A DNA stretch of 64,000 bases, from the NCBI GenBank assembly GCA_012840355.1, contig DULN01000009.1:62001-126000 (forward strand). The letters run 5' to 3'. A program made the translations under genes and the position numbers. Below the pieces are notes generated by a model that did no database searches, was not told where the DNA came from, and saw only the letters and a program-made list of their open reading frames with translations. This document shows, piece by piece, positions 61,668 through 64,000 of the stretch (within the stretch, counting starts at the first letter, position 1; each line of letters opens with the position of its first letter). This DNA comes from Clostridiales bacterium (GTDB lineage: Bacteria; Bacillota; Clostridia; Oscillospirales; CAG-272).

Positions 61668-63068
61668 TCACGGCTGTTTTCTGCTATCTATAAACTTTTT
61701 TAGCGACTCAAGCTGGGCGACTACCGACTCAGGAGCCGGACCGCCGGACGACTTTCGGCGGCTTACGCAATTTTCTAGGTCAACCGCCTCATATATGTCG
61801 CCGCCAAAGCCGGGGTGGAAGGATTTATATTCCTCCAACGTCAGCTCCTCGAACGTTTTGCCCTGCTCGATGCAGTATGCTACAAGCTGACCGACTACTT
61901 TATAGGCGTCTCTGAACGGGACGCCTTTTTTCACAAGGTAATCCGCGCAGTCGGTAGCCGCGATAAACCCGCCAGACGCCGCGCGCCGCATTGCCTCTTT
62001 GTTGAACGTAAGAGTCGCGAACATTTTCGTAAACAACTCAAGGCAAATTTTGACTGTGTCGACGGCGTCGAAAATCGCCTCTTTGTCTTCCTGCATGTCT
62101 TTGTTATAGGCGAGCGGGAGCCCTTTCATCACCATCAGCAGCGTAACAAGCGAGCCGGTGACCCGCCCCGTTTTGCCGCGCACCAGCTCAGCTATGTCGG
62201 GGTTTTTCTTCTGCGGCATGATTGACGAGCCGGTAGAGTAAGCGTCGTCAAGCGTTACAAACCCAAATTCCGAGCTCGACCAAAGGATTATCTCCTCGGC
62301 AAACCTTGAAAGGTGGACCATTATTATCGATAGTGCCGCGGCAAGCTCGATTGCAAAATCGCGGTCCGAAACGCCGTCGATGCTATTTTCAGCCACCCCA
62401 TCCATGCCGAGCTCCATTGCGACCGACTCTCGGTCAATCGGGTAGGTTGTGCCGGCAAGCGCGCATGAGCCGAGCGGCGAAATATTCATGCGCCTGCCCG
62501 CGTCGTCTAGCCTGCCGATGTCGCGCCGAAACATTTGCGCGTAGGTGAGTATATGGTGAGCTAACGTTATCGGTTGCGCGCGCTGCAGGTGGGTGTAGCC
62601 CGGCATTATCGTTGCCGTATGCTCCTTGGCTTTATCGTATATCGCCTCAAGCAGCCCTATTATGAGCTTTTCTATCTCTTCTATTTCGTCCCTTAAATAA
62701 AGTCTTATGTCGAGCGCGACCTGGTCGTTTCGGCTGCGCGCAGTGTGAAGCCTCTTGCCCGGCTCGCCAATGCGCGCGGTGAGCTCGGCTTCCACAAACA
62801 TGTGGATGTCCTCAGCTGAGTGGTCAAACTCTAGCTTTCCCGACTCAAGGTCCTCAAGTATGCCTCCAAGACCCGCGATTATTGCATTCGCGTCTTCGGC
62901 AGTGATTATCCCCTGCCGGGCGAGCATTGCCGCATGCGCCATGCTGCCGCGTATGTCTTGGCGGTACATGCGGCTGTCGAACGAGATTGAGGAGTTGAAG
63001 TCATTAACACGGCTGTCAAGCTCTTTTTTAAACCGCCCCGCCCACATTTTTTCGCTGGATTTTCCCAT
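61668..63068 (-). CDS. argH: Argininosuccinate lyase
   Basis: 466 aa. Splits argininosuccinate to arginine and fumarate. WAGRFKKELD at the start, HTARSRNDQVALDIRLYLR, GYTHLQRAQPITLAHH and the superfamily signature GSSIMPQKKNPD. The C-terminal part is complete. It stands 110 bp after argG, a gap that holds a perfect 11-bp hairpin. Confidence 0.95.
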   Translation of the reverse strand: MGKSSEKMWAGRFKKELDSRVNDFNSSISFDSRMYRQDIRGSMAHAAMLARQGIITAEDANAIIAGLGGILEDLESGKLEFDHSAEDIHMFVEAELTARIGEPGKRLHTARSRNDQVALDIRLYLRDEIEEIEKLIIGLLEAIYDKAKEHTATIMPGYTHLQRAQPITLAHHILTYAQMFRRDIGRLDDAGRRMNISPLGSCALAGTTYPIDRESVAMELGMDGVAENSIDGVSDRDFAIELAAALSIIMVHLSRFAEEIILWSSSEFGFVTLDDAYSTGSSIMPQKKNPDIAELVRGKTGRVTGSLVTLLMVMKGLPLAYNKDMQEDKEAIFDAVDTVKICLELFTKMFATLTFNKEAMRRAASGGFIAATDCADYLVKKGVPFRDAYKVVGQLVAYCIEQGKTFEELTLEEYKSFHPGFGGDIYEAVDLENCVSRRKSSGGPAPESVVAQLESLKKFIDSRKQP

Positions 63069-63081
63069 TTATATATCACCC

Positions 63082-63118
63082 GGGCTGCGGGATATATTCC
63101 AAATCTCTCCCGCAGCCC
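63082..63118 (-). other. Hairpin in the argG-argH gap
   Basis: GGGCTGCGGGA and TCCCGCAGCCC form a perfect 11-bp stem with a 15-nt loop. On the minus strand it is followed by CGGGTGATATATAAATG, no T-run, so it probably does not end transcription. It may stabilise or separate the argG message. Confidence 0.5.
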
Positions 63119-63178
63119 ATCCTTTATCCCCGTTTTTGACCGCAGGCTCAACCATCGCCAGCTCCGCAGCCTTCACTT

Positions 63179-64000
63179 TTATTCTCCTGTTCCCGCTGCG
63201 GGCGTGCTGCGCTTGCGGGCAGCCACCGCAATGGGAAGCCCGAACAGGTTTATAAATCCTTCGGCGTCTTTTTGGTTGTAAACTTCGTCTGCGCCGAAGG
63301 TGGCGATGTCCTCACTGTATAGCGAGTAAGGCGAGGTTATGGAGGAAATTATTATATTGCCTTTGTACAGCTTGAGCTTAACGTCGCCGGTGACATACTC
63401 CTGAGTCTTGTCTACGAATGCCGACAGCGCCTCGCGTAGCGGCGTGAACCACTGGCCGTAGTATACAAGCTCGGCAAACTTGTGCGAGAGCACCTGCTTC
63501 ATATGCATCGTGTCGCGGTCGAGCGTCAGCGTTTCGAGCGCTTCGTGCGCGGCGTAAAGTATCGTGCCGCCGGGCGTTTCGTACACGCCGCGGCTCTTCA
63601 TACCGACAAGCCTATTCTCAACTACGTCCACGATGCCGATGCCGTTTTCGCCGCCGAGTTTGTTGAGCTTTTCAATCAGCTCAATCGGGCCGAGCTTCTC
63701 TCCGTCTATCGCGACGGGAATGCCTTTATCAAATGAGATAGTCACATATGTGGACTTGTCGGGCGCTTTTTCGGGCGTGACGCCCATCTCGAGAATTTTG
63801 TCGTACTGCGGCTCGTTTGCCGGATCTTCAAGGTCAAGCCCTTCGTGCGAGAGGTGCCAAATGTTTTTGTCTTTCGAATAGTTCGTCTCGCGGCTTATCT
63901 TGAGCGGGACATTATGAGCTATCGCGTAGTCTATTTCCTCGTCGCGCGATTTTATGTTCCAAATCCGCCACGGCGCGATGATTTTCATATCGGGCGCAAA
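63179..64000 (-). CDS. argG: Argininosuccinate synthase, N-terminus outside the window
   Basis: The C-terminal 273 codons are present; the frame is open to base 64000 and reads [14 protein letters not shown] at the edge, which is an internal part of ArgG, so the true start lies beyond. Joins citrulline and aspartate using ATP. NLWHLSHEG-equivalent [49 protein letters not shown] and [10 protein letters not shown] are all typical. First visible gene of the arg operon, ahead of argH. Confidence 0.94.
   Translation of the reverse strand, partial: FAPDMKIIAPWRIWNIKSRDEEIDYAIAHNVPLKISRETNYSKDKNIWHLSHEGLDLEDPANEPQYDKILEMGVTPEKAPDKSTYVTISFDKGIPVAIDGEKLGPIELIEKLNKLGGENGIGIVDVVENRLVGMKSRGVYETPGGTILYAAHEALETLTLDRDTMHMKQVLSHKFAELVYYGQWFTPLREALSAFVDKTQEYVTGDVKLKLYKGNIIISSITSPYSLYSEDIATFGADEVYNQKDAEGFINLFGLPIAVAARKRSTPAAGTGE

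Overview
The window looks like a chromosomal segment of an uncultured anaerobic gut-type Firmicute of the class Clostridia (Oscillospirales or Christensenellales-like). This is an inference from several signs: Shine-Dalgarno sites of GGAGG type, many intrinsic terminators, consensus sigma-A promoters, a T-box, an Rrf2/CymR-like regulator next to cysK, a CotH-family protein, GH127/GH51 arabinan enzymes, and a mid-range GC content with AT-rich intergenic spaces. There are no rRNA operons, no intact mobile elements and no CRISPR arrays. Both ends cut through genes: a DUF4838 protein at base 1 and argG at base 64000.

Layout. 1-4208: a DUF4838 protein, divergent from ThuA and two Gfo/Idh/MocA oxidoreductases, probably for sugar breakdown. 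4326-5451: an SDR dehydrogenase and a MutT-like Nudix hydrolase. 5604-14075: one operon for the complete shikimate-chorismate-Phe/Tyr pathway (aroF, tyrA, aroB, aroA, aroC, pheA, an aroE-aroK fusion, aroQ). It is preceded by a promoter, a 35-residue leader peptide with 13 aromatic residues, and an intrinsic terminator, which together form an apparent peptide-coupled attenuator. 14087-25800 (minus): one branched-chain amino acid operon, cimA-ilvB-ilvD-leuA-leuC-leuD-leuB-ilvN-ilvC, under a T-box whose specifier reads ATC (Ile). Isoleucine would be made by the citramalate route.

25982-35174: a lone Pnkp-type phosphatase, tRNA-Leu(CAG), a Cys-rich three-repeat protein, a small hypothetical, then GH127, a CotH-family lipoprotein and GH51 (arabinose-containing glycans). 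35316-42754: sulfur and PLP metabolism with nifS-mnmA, a solitary methanol:corrinoid methyltransferase (mtaB), a Cys/Met-metabolism lyase, an Rrf2 regulator, cysK and a pyridoxal kinase. The cysK-rrf2 intergenic space carries a repeated dyad, TTCATA-N9-TATGAA. 42803-48042: a GNAT acetyltransferase, a DegT aminotransferase overlapping a ceramidase-like hydrolase, and a DUF2318 lipoprotein with an HMA-SafE-cupredoxin membrane protein.

48219-48647 holds tRNA-Leu(TAA) and tRNA-fMet behind a consensus promoter and a long structured leader. 48708-53278 is a Gld-like ABC transporter with DUF4340. 53387-55780 is a GH4 glycosidase divergent from a DeoR regulator. 55876-56262 is a sigma-factor fragment lacking region 4. 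56298-64000 (minus) is the arginine operon argG-H-C-J-B-D-F.

The strongest candidates for something new are the aromatic leader-peptide attenuator of the aro operon (peptide attenuators are unusual for this pathway in Firmicutes), the Rrf2 operator set, the solitary MtaB, and a pair of related intergenic hairpins whose arms differ by compensatory changes.
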